From positions 1-64,000 of the forward strand of contig NZ_LQPW01000091.1 in NCBI RefSeq assembly GCF_002116635.1: a stretch of 64,000 nt of DNA, in the 5' to 3' direction. Both the position numbers and the translations under genes were made by a program. The stretch is from Mycobacterium szulgai. Lineage in GTDB: Bacteria > Actinomycetota > Actinomycetes > Mycobacteriales > Mycobacteriaceae. Below the pieces are notes generated by a model. That model did not search any database, was not told where the DNA came from, and saw nothing but the letters and a program-made list of their open reading frames with translations. Positions 48,418 through 57,701 of the stretch are shown in pieces (the stretch's first letter is position 1; the number at the start of each line of letters is the position of its first letter).

Positions 48418-49637
48418 CGTCCGAACCTTTCCTGCACCGCGCGGCGGCGCGCGCTGAGAACGGACGCTCGTTGCTCGGGCGTGACCATCATTGTGTCCGA
48501 AGGCAACTCGGCGTGGATGTCGTTGACCCGTACCACTCGCGCCGCTGGTATCGGTGCGGTTTTGGTTCGCACGCAACGGAAGATGATCGGACCGTTGCTG
48601 TGGCCGGCGGTGTCGAGCCAATTGGCGACGCCGGGATCATCCGCGCACAACACCACACGTACCAGGCCGTCGGAATCCAGCACCGCCTGATGGGCATTAA
48701 GGCTAGATTGGTGGCGCCCGTAGTGAATGGTTTCCCACCACGCGTTGCCGATGGAAAAGCTCCAGTAGATTCCTTCGGGCGGTTCGACTTCGACAATGAG
48801 TGCCTCGTCGGGGCGCAGCTCCCAGCGGCCAATTACCGGCCTGTTCTCTGCGGCAGCACCGATATCGGTGCGGTCGATCGGTGGCAGGAAGCCGTTCGGT
48901 GGCGGCGCGGCGCCGAATTGGAGGAAGAAGGCCAGGTTGTCACGGACGAAGTCGCCAAGGGCAACCACCTGCCGCGACAAGATCACGCCAGGATCGGCCA
49001 TGCCGCCTTGAGTCTTTACCGGATCGTCAAGCCTTTCAATCCGCAGCGAGGATGTGACCTCGGTGTCCCAGTCATAGAAAAAGTGCCGCACGGTCAATGT
49101 TGGATGGGCGCCCTCTATGCGCATCCAATTGCCTGTCCGCTCCTCGATCGACAGCGCGACCTCGAAGTTCCCATCGGCATCGACTTCGAGTTCGTCGACC
49201 AACTCGTTCGCGGTCGCCGTGATGCCGTTCATCGTCTGCAGCCCGACATAGCGTGCGGTGCCGCGATTGCCGAACAATCGGTAACTTTCGCCGCCGCGCA
49301 GGACGGCTCTGGTGTAGATGCAGTCCGGACATTCCATGCCCCAGGTCAGGATGTCATCAGTGCTGGTGGGGCAGACCGCGAGGACCGGATCCGGATCAAA
49401 GCGCAGCACCTCATCGATGCCGGCGCTAAGCAGCACGAGGAGGTGTCGCATGCCGGCCGCGAGATCGGCGCGATTCCACTTCGCAGCATGCGACTTCACG
49501 ATGCGCGCCGACTCGCGGAGTTGGCTCAACAGATAAGACCATGCCTGGTCTAGGTCGACATCAGTGCCCGACTCGGACAAGGCTGCCTCGGCGATGGCGA
49601 ACGGCAACCAAGCAAGCGGCTTGTTTGAGTCACTCAC
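48414..49637 (-). CDS. DUF1214 domain-containing protein
   Basis: A 407-residue protein, first gene of the accessory operon. The C-terminal half has DUF1214 features (RWELRPDEALIVEVEPPEGI, YWSFSIGNAWWETIHYGRHQ), and the middle carries YRLFGNRGTARYVGLQT. DUF1214/DUF1254 proteins are often found near sulfotransferases and steroid or lipid enzymes; no catalytic role is established. The ATG at 49637 is followed by a run of overlapping genes. Confidence 0.85.
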   Translation of the reverse strand: MSDSNKPLAWLPFAIAEAALSESGTDVDLDQAWSYLLSQLRESARIVKSHAAKWNRADLAAGMRHLLVLLSAGIDEVLRFDPDPVLAVCPTSTDDILTWGMECPDCIYTRAVLRGGESYRLFGNRGTARYVGLQTMNGITATANELVDELEVDADGNFEVALSIEERTGNWMRIEGAHPTLTVRHFFYDWDTEVTSSLRIERLDDPVKTQGGMADPGVILSRQVVALGDFVRDNLAFFLQFGAAPPPNGFLPPIDRTDIGAAAENRPVIGRWELRPDEALIVEVEPPEGIYWSFSIGNAWWETIHYGRHQSSLNAHQAVLDSDGLVRVVLCADDPGVANWLDTAGHSNGPIIFRCVRTKTAPIPAARVVRVNDIHAELPSDTMMVTPEQRASVLSARRRAVQERFGR

Positions 49638-49671
49638 TCACGCGTTCCCCGCTTTCGTGAGTCCCTTATCT

Positions 49672-49686
49672 GAAAATGTTATTTTC
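49672..49686. promoter_or_regulatory. A/T-rich palindrome, candidate TetR operator
   Basis: GAAAATGTTATTTTC is a perfect inverted repeat (6-3-6) standing 34 bases before the start of the DUF1214-sulfotransferase-TetR-SDR operon and about 66 bases before the divergent Rv2061c-like gene. A/T-rich symmetry of this sort is rare in this G+C-rich sequence. The gene for a TetR repressor is third in the operon, so autoregulation through this site is a reasonable guess. Confidence 0.55.
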
Positions 49687-49752
49687 GTTTAGCTTGGGGT
49701 GACTGTCAACGCCTCATGTCCTGGCGGCACGCCGCGGGGTAACTTGACACCC

Positions 49753-50139
49753 GTGATCCCCACCTTTGCCGACCTTGCCAAGGCGCAATACATTCTGCTG
49801 ACCACCTTCACCAAAGACGGCCGCCCCAAGCCGGTCCCTGTCTGGGCCGCCGCCAACGGCGATCGCCTACTCGTCATTACCGAGGCAAAGTCCTGGAAGG
49901 TCAAGCGGATCCGCAACACCCCAAAGGTGACGATGGCCATCTGCGACGTTCGCGGTCGCCCGAAAAGCGAGGCTGTCGAAGGGACCGCCACCATCCTCGA
50001 CGCCTCCCAAACCGCGGCCGTTTATGACGCGATCGGCAAGCGGTATGGGATCTTGGGCAAGGTCTTCAATCTGTTCAGCAAGCTGCGTGGCGGTATGGAC
50101 AAGAACGTCGGACTTGAGCTGAAAGTGGCGCAAGGCTAG
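49753..50139 (+). CDS. PPOX-class F420-dependent oxidoreductase (Rv2061c-like)
   Basis: A 128-residue split-barrel protein of the pyridoxamine-phosphate-oxidase superfamily. Start at GTG 49753 (VIPTFADLAKAQYILLTTF) matches Rv2061c; the frame upstream is open but unconserved. Phrases TKDGRPKPVPVWAA, KSWKVKRIRNTPKV and VYDAIGKRYGILGKVF are typical. The cofactor is F420 by family recall; substrate unknown. The next gene starts 5 bases after the stop. Confidence 0.9.
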   Translation: MIPTFADLAKAQYILLTTFTKDGRPKPVPVWAAANGDRLLVITEAKSWKVKRIRNTPKVTMAICDVRGRPKSEAVEGTATILDASQTAAVYDAIGKRYGILGKVFNLFSKLRGGMDKNVGLELKVAQG

Positions 50140-50144
50140 CGGCA

Positions 50145-51035
50145 ATGGGCACTGTCTTGATCCCGATCCCGGATCGCGATTTCGACCCAACCGAGGTGGC
50201 CGTCAGCTGGCGAGTGCTGACCAATAGTGGGCACCGGGTCATCTTTGCCACCGAGAGCGGCACACCCGGCGTCGCCGACGACATCATGGTGACCGGCCGC
50301 GGTTTGGATCTGTGGTCGCAGCTTCCGGCGCTGGGTGCCGTCTCGCTCATCGGCCGGGTGCTGCGCGCCAACAAAGACGGCCGCCGTGCATATCGAGAAA
50401 TGCTGGGGTCCAGCGAATTTCGGCATCCAGTCAGCTGGGCGCAAGCCACCCTCGACGGCATCGATGCGCTGCTGCTGCCTGGCGGCCATCGCGCCCGCGG
50501 AATGCGCAGCTACATCGACAGCGACATCCTCCAACGGCTCGTCGTAACCGCCTTCAAGCGGGATGTGATCGTGGCAGCGATCTGTCACGGCGTGCTGCTT
50601 GCCGCTCGCAGCATTGATCCCGCAACTGGTCATTCGGTGCTCTACGGACGCCGCACCACGGCATTGACCTGGGCGCTGGAACGCACCGCTTGGCGTCTGA
50701 CTCGTCTGACCCGCTTCTGGGACCCGGATTACTACCGCACCTACAGCGAGGAGCCCGGCCAAAGCAGCGGCTACATGTCCGTTCAGGCCGAAGTCACTCG
50801 CGCACTGAAGGACGCTGCGGATTTCTGCGACGTCCAACGCGGCACGCCTAACGCGTGGCTGAAATCCTCGGGAATGGTGCGCGACACCGCGACCGATTCG
50901 CGGCCGGCGTTCGTTGTCGACGACGGTACTTATCTGTCCGCGCGCTGGCCCGGCGACACGCACACCTTCGCGACTGCTGTATCGCAGAAAATAAAGGGGC
51001 GCAGCGGGTTTTGGGGTCAGGTCGCGGCGCCGTAG
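50145..51035 (+). CDS. DJ-1/PfpI-family protein
   Basis: A 296-residue protein of the class I glutamine-amidotransferase-like/DJ-1 superfamily. The nucleophile elbow is AAICHGVLLAA (Cys147), preceded by ALLLPGGHRARGM. It is longer than simple DJ-1 proteins through a middle insertion (LERTAWRLTRLTRFWDPDYY). It may be a chaperone/glyoxalase-like or hydrolase enzyme; activity is not predictable. It follows the Rv2061c-like gene closely, so co-transcription is likely. I recall no ortholog at this spot in M. tuberculosis. Confidence 0.87.
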   Translation: MGTVLIPIPDRDFDPTEVAVSWRVLTNSGHRVIFATESGTPGVADDIMVTGRGLDLWSQLPALGAVSLIGRVLRANKDGRRAYREMLGSSEFRHPVSWAQATLDGIDALLLPGGHRARGMRSYIDSDILQRLVVTAFKRDVIVAAICHGVLLAARSIDPATGHSVLYGRRTTALTWALERTAWRLTRLTRFWDPDYYRTYSEEPGQSSGYMSVQAEVTRALKDAADFCDVQRGTPNAWLKSSGMVRDTATDSRPAFVVDDGTYLSARWPGDTHTFATAVSQKIKGRSGFWGQVAAP

Positions 51036-51544
51036 CGCTGCCACCATGAGTACAGGTCGTTCAGGCTGGGCCCGCCGTTGACGGTGGCCAGCAGCAGCTG
51101 AGAGTCGCGGGTCCACACCACGTCCGACTGGTCCTCGACACTGCCACAGGCGATCCTGCCGCCCGGTTGGCTCAGGTGCGGCCCGTAATTCCATGTTCCC
51201 GGCGACGCATTGCCGCCCGGGCAGGGCGCCAGTGCCATGCCGCCGATAGTGATAGCGAAGTCGGCGTTCAACGCATCCAACTTGTCGTACAGCGTGAAGC
51301 GCGCGTAGTCCGGAGTCTCGGAGTTCGCGTCGTCGGTGCAGTCCAGGCTGGCGATCGCATTAGGAAACGGGTTGGTGGCCCGGGTGCACGAGCTGGCCGC
51401 ATAGCCCGGCGGGAGCAGGCCGACCACTTCTTCTTCTGCGGCGGTGAACGGTTCTGCGCCCGCCTTCGGCTGGCCAACGCCAACGCCCGCTGCGACCACC
51501 AACGCGACGAAACCGGCGCAGGCGCCGACCTTAAATGCACGCAT
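51017..51544 (-). CDS. Secreted hypothetical protein
   Basis: A 175-residue protein from ATG 51544 with a Sec signal (MRAFKVGACAGFVALVVAAG, cleavage near AGA-EP). The mature part has four Cys (SSCTRATNPF, ASLDCTDDAN, LAPCPGGNAS, RIACGSVEDQ), likely two disulfides, and resembles the small extracytoplasmic domains attached to some mycobacterial Ser/Thr kinases and lipoproteins. Function unknown. Its start lies 1 base after the stop of the upstream dienelactone hydrolase gene; its 3' end overlaps the convergent DJ-1 gene by 19 bases. Confidence 0.8.
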   Translation of the reverse strand: MRAFKVGACAGFVALVVAAGVGVGQPKAGAEPFTAAEEEVVGLLPPGYAASSCTRATNPFPNAIASLDCTDDANSETPDYARFTLYDKLDALNADFAITIGGMALAPCPGGNASPGTWNYGPHLSQPGGRIACGSVEDQSDVVWTRDSQLLLATVNGGPSLNDLYSWWQRYGAAT

Positions 51545-51545
51545 C

Positions 51546-52250
51546 TCACTGCTCCTTTGACTGCAAGTGTTCACCGAAGAATGCGAAAACCCGGCGCCAC
51601 GCGTCCTCGGTCGCCGCCTCGTCGTAGCCGAAACCAGCGATGCGGATCAGCGGCTGGGCGGGCAGCTTGTTGGCGAAGCTGTGCCCCGCACCGGGATAAG
51701 CCTTGATGTCGGCGGTGATGTTATTGGCTGTGGTGATTTTGCGCAGCCGATCGGCGGCGCCCCGGCCCAGCGGATCGCGGGCACCGAAGCTCGCCACGAT
51801 CGGACAGGCCCCGTCCAGCGTTTCACTGAGATGGCGGGGCAGTGGTGTGCCGTAGAACGGGGCGGAGGCGCCGAAACCCTTGGGCGACAGAATGAGCGCG
51901 AACTGACCGCCCATGCAAAAGCCGGCGATCCCGACCTGCCCGGAGCACTCGGACATGCCCAGCAGGTGATCGCGGGCGGCCAGCACGTCATCGAGGGCGC
52001 GGCCCTGCTGCGTCAACAGCTCGCGCATCACTCTGGTGATGCAACGTGCGCGGCCGCCGCGCGCGTACATGTTGGGCGTGAGCGCCACATATCCCGCTTG
52101 GGCGATTCGCCGGGAGGTCGACTCTTTGTCCGGGGCGTACCCGACGGCGTCGTGCACGACGACAACGCCCGGCCACGGACCTTCCCCCGCAGGCATGCCC
52201 AACATGGCATCGATCGGTCCGGCGGGAGTGTCGATTTCTACCGTCGTCAT
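51546..52250 (-). CDS. Dienelactone hydrolase family protein (Rv2054-like)
   Basis: A 234-residue alpha/beta hydrolase with a Cys nucleophile in GFCMGG (Cys112), as in dienelactone hydrolases, Asp in SFGARDPLG and His in GAGHSFANK. The start MTTVEIDTPAGPIDAMLG at 52250 matches Rv2054; an upstream frame to 52322 is not conserved. The natural substrate is not known. Confidence 0.92.
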   Translation of the reverse strand: MTTVEIDTPAGPIDAMLGMPAGEGPWPGVVVVHDAVGYAPDKESTSRRIAQAGYVALTPNMYARGGRARCITRVMRELLTQQGRALDDVLAARDHLLGMSECSGQVGIAGFCMGGQFALILSPKGFGASAPFYGTPLPRHLSETLDGACPIVASFGARDPLGRGAADRLRKITTANNITADIKAYPGAGHSFANKLPAQPLIRIAGFGYDEAATEDAWRRVFAFFGEHLQSKEQ

Positions 52251-52298
52251 AGCGACATCTAACTGCAGCCGTGTTGCGATCGTTCGCGGAACTCCACT

Positions 52299-52796
52299 GT
52301 GGCCCGCATACGTTGGCGTCACATGGTAGGACGGCTGCTTCTCATTTATGCCGTCGTCGAGCTCATGGCGGTGATCGGGCTGGCGGCGGCGATCGGCTTC
52401 GGCTGGACGGTGCTGGTGCTGCTCGCCGCCTTCATCCTGGGGCTGGTCGTCTGGGCTCCGATGGGTGGGTGGCAGCTCAGCCGCAAGTTCGTGCAGTTGC
52501 GATCCGGCCTGACCGACCCGCGCAGCGCGCTGGGCGACGGCGCTCTGGTCACCGTGGCAACAGGCCTAGTCACCATTCCCGGTCTGGTCACCACCGCTAT
52601 TGGCCTGTTGCTACTCATCCCGCCCGTGCGGGCGGTCGTTCGCCCCGGTCTGGCGGCCATCGCGGGCCGGGGCTTTCAGCAGCGCATATCGCTGATCACC
52701 GACGTACCGGCCGGCACCGAACGCCGAGACTACATCGACGGCGAGGTCATCGACGTGATCGACGTCGAACCACCCGTCCTGCCGTATGGGCGCTAA
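52299..52796 (+). CDS. fxsA: FxsA family membrane protein
   Basis: A 165-residue protein with two or more transmembrane helices (LLLIYAVVELMAVIGLAAAI; GFGWTVLVLLAAFILGLVVW; LVTIPGLVTTAIGLLLLIPP), the pattern of FxsA, a small membrane protein first seen as a suppressor of F-plasmid exclusion in E. coli. It matches Rv2053c. GTG 52299 or ATG 52323 could start it. The amidohydrolase follows after 11 bases. Confidence 0.9.
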   Translation: MARIRWRHMVGRLLLIYAVVELMAVIGLAAAIGFGWTVLVLLAAFILGLVVWAPMGGWQLSRKFVQLRSGLTDPRSALGDGALVTVATGLVTIPGLVTTAIGLLLLIPPVRAVVRPGLAAIAGRGFQQRISLITDVPAGTERRDYIDGEVIDVIDVEPPVLPYGR

Positions 52797-52807
52797 CCTG
52801 CCCTGTG

Positions 52808-54388
52808 ATGCCCACCAAACTGTTGGTGAACGGTCGGGTCCATAGCCCAACTCACCCGGACGCCACCGCCATGGCGGTGCGCGGCGCGTCGATCGCTTGG
52901 CTGGGCAGCGATGATGTCGGCCGCAAGCAGTTTCCGGACGCTGAAGTGCAGGATCTCGACGGCGGATTCGTGGCGCCGGGCTTCGTGGACAGTCACATCC
53001 ACCTCAGCGCCACCGGACTGACGCTCACCGGCCTGGATCTACGGCCCGCGACTTCGCGTGCGCACTGTCTGCAGCTGCTCGCCGACCACGCGGCGGCGCA
53101 CCCAGGGCAGCCGGTGTGGGCTCACGGGTGGGACGAGTCGGCCTGGCCCGAGAACACCCCGCCGAGCACGTCCGACCTGGACCTGGTGCTCGGCGACCGG
53201 CCCGCTTACCTGGCCCGCGTCGACGTGCATTCCGCGCTGGCCACGACGAGCCTGCGGCGACGGGTTCCGGAACTGCCGGTGAGCGAGCATCCGGTCACCG
53301 AGGGCGAGCATCATCTGATCCGGGCGGCCGCACGAGACTTGTTGACCGCGGCTCAGCTCGCCGAGGCACGGGTCGCCGCGCTGGATGCGCTGGCCGCGGC
53401 CGGCGTCGTCGCAGTGCACGAATGCGCCGGCCCCGAAATCGGTGGGCTGGACGACTGGCTGCAGCTGCGCGAGCTCGTGCACGGCGTCGAGGTGATCGGC
53501 TATTGGGGTGAGCCGGTGACCACTGCCGAGCAAGCGCGCGCGCTGATGGCCGAAACCGGGGCCCGCGGGCTGGCCGGCGACCTGTTCGTCGACGGCGCGC
53601 TGGGGTCGCGCACCGCCTGGCTGCACGATCCATACGCCGACGCACCCGGATGCCTGGGCACCTGCCATATCGACGCCGAGACGATCGCCGCACACCTGCG
53701 TGCGTGCACCGAGGCGGCGGTGACGGCCGGTTTCCACGTAATCGGAGACGCCGCGGCCTCGGCGGTGGTTGACGCGCTCGAACGCGTCGTGGCAGACCTC
53801 GGGGTGGTGGCCGTCGCGCGCTGCGGGCACCGGTTGGAGCATCTGGAAATGGTGACCGCCGAGCAGGCGGCAAAGCTGGGGGCGTGGGGTGTGATCGCAA
53901 GCGTCCAGCCCAATTTCGACGCGCTGTGGGGCGGCGCCGAGGGCATGTACGTCCAGCGCCTCGGCTCGAAGCGAGCCTGCCAGCTCAACCCGCTTGCGCT
54001 GTTAGCATCCCAAGGCGTGCCCCTCGCCCTTGGCTCCGACGCCCCGGTAACCGGCTTCGATCCGTGGACGAGCGTGCGTGCGGCCGTCAATCACCACACA
54101 CCGGGCAGCGCGGTATCGGCGCGCGCCGCGTTCGCTGCGGCGACCCGCGGCGGCTGGCGAGCCGCCGGCGTACGCGACGGCGACGTGGGGACACTGGTCC
54201 CGGGAGCGCCCGCCTCCTATGCCGTGTGGGACGCCGGAACCCTCGATGTCAGCGCGCCGCGCGACGCCGTCCAGCGCTGGTCGACCGACCCGCGTTCGCG
54301 CGTGCCCCCGTTGCCGCGGCTCGGCCCATCTGACGACTTGCCGTTCTGCCGCCAGACCGTGCATCGAGGTGCGGTCATCCATGGCTAA
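52808..54388 (+). CDS. Amidohydrolase, YtcJ-like (Rv2052c-like)
   Basis: A 526-residue member of the amidohydrolase_3 family. The metal-site motif is [15 protein letters not shown] near residue 58; further motifs are [37 protein letters not shown] and [14 protein letters not shown]. These hydrolyse amide or ester bonds of small molecules; the substrate is unknown. ATG 52808 is taken (a GTG one codon earlier is equivalent). Its end overlaps lnt by 8 bases. Confidence 0.9.
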   Translation: MPTKLLVNGRVHSPTHPDATAMAVRGASIAWLGSDDVGRKQFPDAEVQDLDGGFVAPGFVDSHIHLSATGLTLTGLDLRPATSRAHCLQLLADHAAAHPGQPVWAHGWDESAWPENTPPSTSDLDLVLGDRPAYLARVDVHSALATTSLRRRVPELPVSEHPVTEGEHHLIRAAARDLLTAAQLAEARVAALDALAAAGVVAVHECAGPEIGGLDDWLQLRELVHGVEVIGYWGEPVTTAEQARALMAETGARGLAGDLFVDGALGSRTAWLHDPYADAPGCLGTCHIDAETIAAHLRACTEAAVTAGFHVIGDAAASAVVDALERVVADLGVVAVARCGHRLEHLEMVTAEQAAKLGAWGVIASVQPNFDALWGGAEGMYVQRLGSKRACQLNPLALLASQGVPLALGSDAPVTGFDPWTSVRAAVNHHTPGSAVSARAAFAAATRGGWRAAGVRDGDVGTLVPGAPASYAVWDAGTLDVSAPRDAVQRWSTDPRSRVPPLPRLGPSDDLPFCRQTVHRGAVIHG

Positions 54389-56399
54389 GCGCTGGCTCGG
54401 CCGACATTCCTCTCAGCAAACCGTCGAGGATTTGCCGGACGACTCACCAGAAGATTTGCCACAAACTCCGGAAAGCGCGGAACCCGAAGCGGCCGGGTCG
54501 GCCGGGGGGCCCGGTTTAGCAAACCGATTCGGCGTCGCCGCACGCCGGATGACGGTCGTGGCCGGCGCCGGCATAGCGGCAAGACTTCCCGCAGTGCGGA
54601 CGGCCGTAGTACCGCGAGTGCCGCGACTGCTTGTCAGCGGCGTGGCGGGGTTTCTGCTGTACAGCAGTTTCCCGCCCAGGAACTGGTGGTGGGCGGCCGT
54701 CGTGGCCATCGCCCTGCTGTCGTGGGTGCTGACCCACCGCGCCACCACGCCGGTGGGTGGGCTGGGTTACGGCTTCCTGTTCGGCCTGTTCTTGTATGTG
54801 CCGCTATTGCCGTGGATCAGCATCCTGGTCGGCGCCACGCCCTGGTTGGTGCTGGCGACGGCGTCCGCGATGTTCCCGGGTCTTTTCGGACTGCTCGCCG
54901 TGGTGGTTCGCCGGCTGCCGGGTTGGCCGATCTGGTTCGCCCTGCTGTGGGGCGCCCAGGAGTGGCTCAAGTCGCTCTTCCCGTTCGGCGGCTTCCCTTG
55001 GGGATCGGTCGCCTTCGGTCAGGTGGAGGGTCCGCTGCTTCCGTTGGTCCAGCTGGGCGGAGTTCCCCTGCTGTCCACCGCGATCGTGCTGGTGGCAAGC
55101 AGCTTGACTGCTATCGCGCTGGAAATCGAGAAGTGGTGGCGGTCCGGAGGCCTATCGCGCGACCCGCAAACCAGTCGAACCAGTACCGACAGGACACCGG
55201 ATCCAGTGGCGCCCGGCGCCGGTCCGCCACCGCCGGCTGTGGTCCTTCCAGGTGTGTGCATCACCCTGGTCTTGTTGGCCGCCATCGTCGTCTGGCCGCA
55301 GGTCCGGCACGCGGGTGCGGGATCAGGCGGCGAACCCACCGTCACCGTTGCGATCGTGCAGGGCAACGTGCCGCGGCTCGGCCTCGACTTCAACTCCCAG
55401 CGTCGAGCCGTATTGGACAACCACGTCCGGGAGACCGCGCAACTGGCCGAAGACGTGCGTTCCGGGCTGGCCCCCCAACCCCAATTCGTCATCTGGCCCG
55501 AGGACGCTTCGGATATCGATCCGCTGCTCAATCAAGACGCCGCCCAGCAGATCTCGGAGGCAGCAGAGGCGATCGGGGCACCGATCCTGGTCGGCACCAT
55601 CCTCGACGTCCCGGGCCGCGCTCCGGAAATCACCAACACGGTGATCGTCTGGAACCCGGTGACGGGGCCGGCCGACCGGCACGACAAGGAAATCGTGCAG
55701 CCCTTCGGGGAGTATCTGCCCATGCCGTGGCTGTTCCGGCATCTTTCCGGGTACGCCAACCGGGCTGGACACATCGTGCCGCGGCAAAGCACCGGCGTCG
55801 TGCGCATCGCCGGCGTGCCGGTAGGGGTGGCTACCTGTTGGGAAGTGATCTTCGACCGCGCGCTTCGAAAGTCGGTTCTCAACGGGGCGCAGCTGTTGAC
55901 CGTGCCCAGCAACAACGCCACGTTCAACCAGACGATGAGTGAGCAGCAGCTCGCCTTCGCCAAGGTTCGAGCCGTCGAGCACGACCGATATGTCCTGGTT
56001 GCCGGTACTACGGGCATCAGCTCGGTGATCGCCCCGGACGGCGGCGAGCTGACTCGCACCGACTTCTTCGTGCCCGCCTATCTGGACGCACAGGTGCGCC
56101 TCAAGACCAGGATTACTCCGGCCACGCGGTGGGCCCCGCTGCTGCAGTGGATCCTCGTTGGATCGGCTGGAGCGGTCATTCTCGCCGCGATACGGCACAA
56201 TGGGTGGTTCCCGCGTCCCACGCGTCGGCGGTCCAGGCCCGCGGGGGGATCCGAAGAGTCGGACGCGCCCCGGGGTGAATCCGCGGACGCGGGTCCGGCG
56301 CATCGGAACCAATCCGACGGCGACCTGGAGACCGCCGAAGGCACGCCGCCCGACCAGGGCGGCCGCACCGATTTCGGGCAACATGAAGGAGCTACATGA
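54381..56399 (+). CDS. lnt: Apolipoprotein N-acyltransferase Lnt
   Basis: A 672-residue membrane enzyme adding the third acyl chain to lipoproteins. The first 100 residues are a disordered acidic/Pro-rich extension; several transmembrane helices follow, then a periplasmic nitrilase-type domain. The catalytic triad is visible: Glu374 in FVIWPEDAS, Lys436 in [14 protein letters not shown], Cys486 in [11 protein letters not shown]. In M. tuberculosis this domain is fused to Ppm1 (Rv2051c); here a TGA ends it and ppm1 starts in the overlapping ATGA. LppK and BlaC are possible substrates. Confidence 0.94.
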   Translation: MAKRWLGRHSSQQTVEDLPDDSPEDLPQTPESAEPEAAGSAGGPGLANRFGVAARRMTVVAGAGIAARLPAVRTAVVPRVPRLLVSGVAGFLLYSSFPPRNWWWAAVVAIALLSWVLTHRATTPVGGLGYGFLFGLFLYVPLLPWISILVGATPWLVLATASAMFPGLFGLLAVVVRRLPGWPIWFALLWGAQEWLKSLFPFGGFPWGSVAFGQVEGPLLPLVQLGGVPLLSTAIVLVASSLTAIALEIEKWWRSGGLSRDPQTSRTSTDRTPDPVAPGAGPPPPAVVLPGVCITLVLLAAIVVWPQVRHAGAGSGGEPTVTVAIVQGNVPRLGLDFNSQRRAVLDNHVRETAQLAEDVRSGLAPQPQFVIWPEDASDIDPLLNQDAAQQISEAAEAIGAPILVGTILDVPGRAPEITNTVIVWNPVTGPADRHDKEIVQPFGEYLPMPWLFRHLSGYANRAGHIVPRQSTGVVRIAGVPVGVATCWEVIFDRALRKSVLNGAQLLTVPSNNATFNQTMSEQQLAFAKVRAVEHDRYVLVAGTTGISSVIAPDGGELTRTDFFVPAYLDAQVRLKTRITPATRWAPLLQWILVGSAGAVILAAIRHNGWFPRPTRRRSRPAGGSEESDAPRGESADAGPAHRNQSDGDLETAEGTPPDQGGRTDFGQHEGAT

Positions 56400-57190
56400 C
56401 CACCGGCCAGTCTGCGCCCCAGGTCGGGGGCAATCGGCCCAGCCAGCGCGTGCTGGTGATCATTCCCACCTTCAACGAACGGGAAAACCTGCCGCTGATC
56501 CACCGGCGGGTGAAGGACGCCTGCCCCGACGTGCACGTCCTCATCGTCGACGACAACAGCCCCGACGGAACCGGCCAGCTGGCCGATGAACTGGCCCAGG
56601 CCGACGCGGGCCGTACCCATGTGCTGCACCGCACGGTCAAGAACGGCCTGGGCGCAGCGTATCTGGAAGGGTTCGGCTGGGGACTGAGCCGGGATTACTC
56701 AGTACTGGTCGAAATGGACGCCGACGGAAGTCATGCGCCCGAGCAGCTGTATCGCCTGCTGGAAGCCGTTGACGCGGGAGCCGACCTGGCGATCGGGTCC
56801 CGCTACGTCTACGGCGGAACCGTGCGCAATTGGCCGTGGCGACGTCTCGCGCTGTCCAAGACGGCTAATACCTATTCCCGGCTGGCGCTGGGCGTGGGTG
56901 TCCATGACATCACCGCCGGCTATCGCGCGTACCGTCGCGAAGTACTCGAGGCGATCGATCTCGATGGCGTCGATTCCAAGGGTTACTGCTTCCAGATCGA
57001 AATGACCTGGCGCACGGTGAACGCCGGGTTCATCGTCGTCGAGGTGCCGATCACCTTCACCGAGCGAGAGATCGGCGTCTCGAAGATGAGCGGTTCCAAC
57101 ATTCGCGAGGCGCTGGTGAAGGTCACGTGCTGGGGGGTGGAGGGCAGGCTCGACAAAGCTCGGGCCACCCGCGCTCACAACCGCAGTTAA
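56396..57190 (+). CDS. ppm1: Polyprenol monophosphomannose synthase Ppm1
   Basis: A 264-residue GT2 glycosyltransferase transferring mannose from GDP-mannose to polyprenyl phosphate, the donor for lipomannan, lipoarabinomannan and protein mannosylation. The nucleotide-binding motif [19 protein letters not shown] and the DxD motif at Asp108-Ala-Asp110 ([15 protein letters not shown]) are present, as is [20 protein letters not shown]. It is translationally coupled to lnt. This is the unfused form, as in M. smegmatis. Confidence 0.95.
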   Translation: MTTGQSAPQVGGNRPSQRVLVIIPTFNERENLPLIHRRVKDACPDVHVLIVDDNSPDGTGQLADELAQADAGRTHVLHRTVKNGLGAAYLEGFGWGLSRDYSVLVEMDADGSHAPEQLYRLLEAVDAGADLAIGSRYVYGGTVRNWPWRRLALSKTANTYSRLALGVGVHDITAGYRAYRREVLEAIDLDGVDSKGYCFQIEMTWRTVNAGFIVVEVPITFTEREIGVSKMSGSNIREALVKVTCWGVEGRLDKARATRAHNRS

Positions 57191-57200
57191 GCGGCGGGGC

Positions 57201-57536
57201 TCAGCCGCGCCGGCGCGACCTGATGAGTTCTAGACGCTCCTTCAGCAACTCTTCGAGTTCTTCGACCGAGCGGCGTTCCAGCAGCATGTCCCAGTGCGTC
57301 CGCGGCGGCTTGACCTTCTTGGGCTCAGGCAGGTCGCCCTCGATGAGCGTGCCTTCCATGCCGTTGCGGCAAAGCCAGGTGCCGGGGATTTCCGCGTCGT
57401 CGGCGAACGGAACCTCGAATTCCTCGCCGTTTTCGGTGCGGTACCGAGCGATCTGACGCGGCGCGAGATCGTGGTTGCGGTCGGTTTCGTAGCTCACGGC
57501 TCCGAGCCGGCTGCCTCTCAGGACGCGATCAGCCAT
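57201..57536 (-). CDS. rbpA: RNA polymerase-binding protein RbpA
   Basis: A 111-residue actinobacterial transcription factor that binds sigma A/B and promoter DNA and stabilises open complexes. The N-terminal tail (MADRVLRGSRLGAVSYETDR), the core domain (APRQIARYRTENGEEFEVPF, TWLCRNGMEGTLIEG), the basic linker (EPKKVKPPRTHWDMLLERRS) and the sigma-interaction helix (VEELEELLKERLELIRSRRR) are all present. It converges on ppm1 with 10 bases between them. Confidence 0.98.
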   Translation of the reverse strand: MADRVLRGSRLGAVSYETDRNHDLAPRQIARYRTENGEEFEVPFADDAEIPGTWLCRNGMEGTLIEGDLPEPKKVKPPRTHWDMLLERRSVEELEELLKERLELIRSRRRG

Positions 57537-57597
57537 TCCCGCTACTCCTCTGGATCCGGTGAGCTCCTAGGCTCTGTGATGATTGTCTCCGCTTGGC

Positions 57598-57624
57598 AAA
57601 CGTCGCGACCGTCTGTGTAGTTCC
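57598..57624 (-). promoter_or_regulatory. ECF-sigma-type promoter of rbpA
   Basis: On the minus strand, GGAAC (57624-57620) is followed after exactly 18 bases by GTTT (57601-57598). This fits the GGAAY-N18-20-GTT consensus of sigma H/sigma E in mycobacteria and sigma R in Streptomyces, whose control of rbpA under thiol/oxidative stress is established for Streptomyces. The predicted transcript would start near 57590, about 55 bases before the rbpA ATG. Confidence 0.7.
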
Positions 57625-57701
57625 CGGTCCGAGACGCAGCGGGCGACGCGAGCATTAATGATACCGGGATCGAAGGCTTGATCCGACTAAAGTCGGCAGG
57701 C

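Noticed and set aside
48418..48621. N-terminal extension of the sulfotransferase
   Set aside because: The added 68 residues overlap the DUF1214 gene and are Arg/His-rich; GTG 48417 gives the coupled GTGA arrangement seen throughout this operon.
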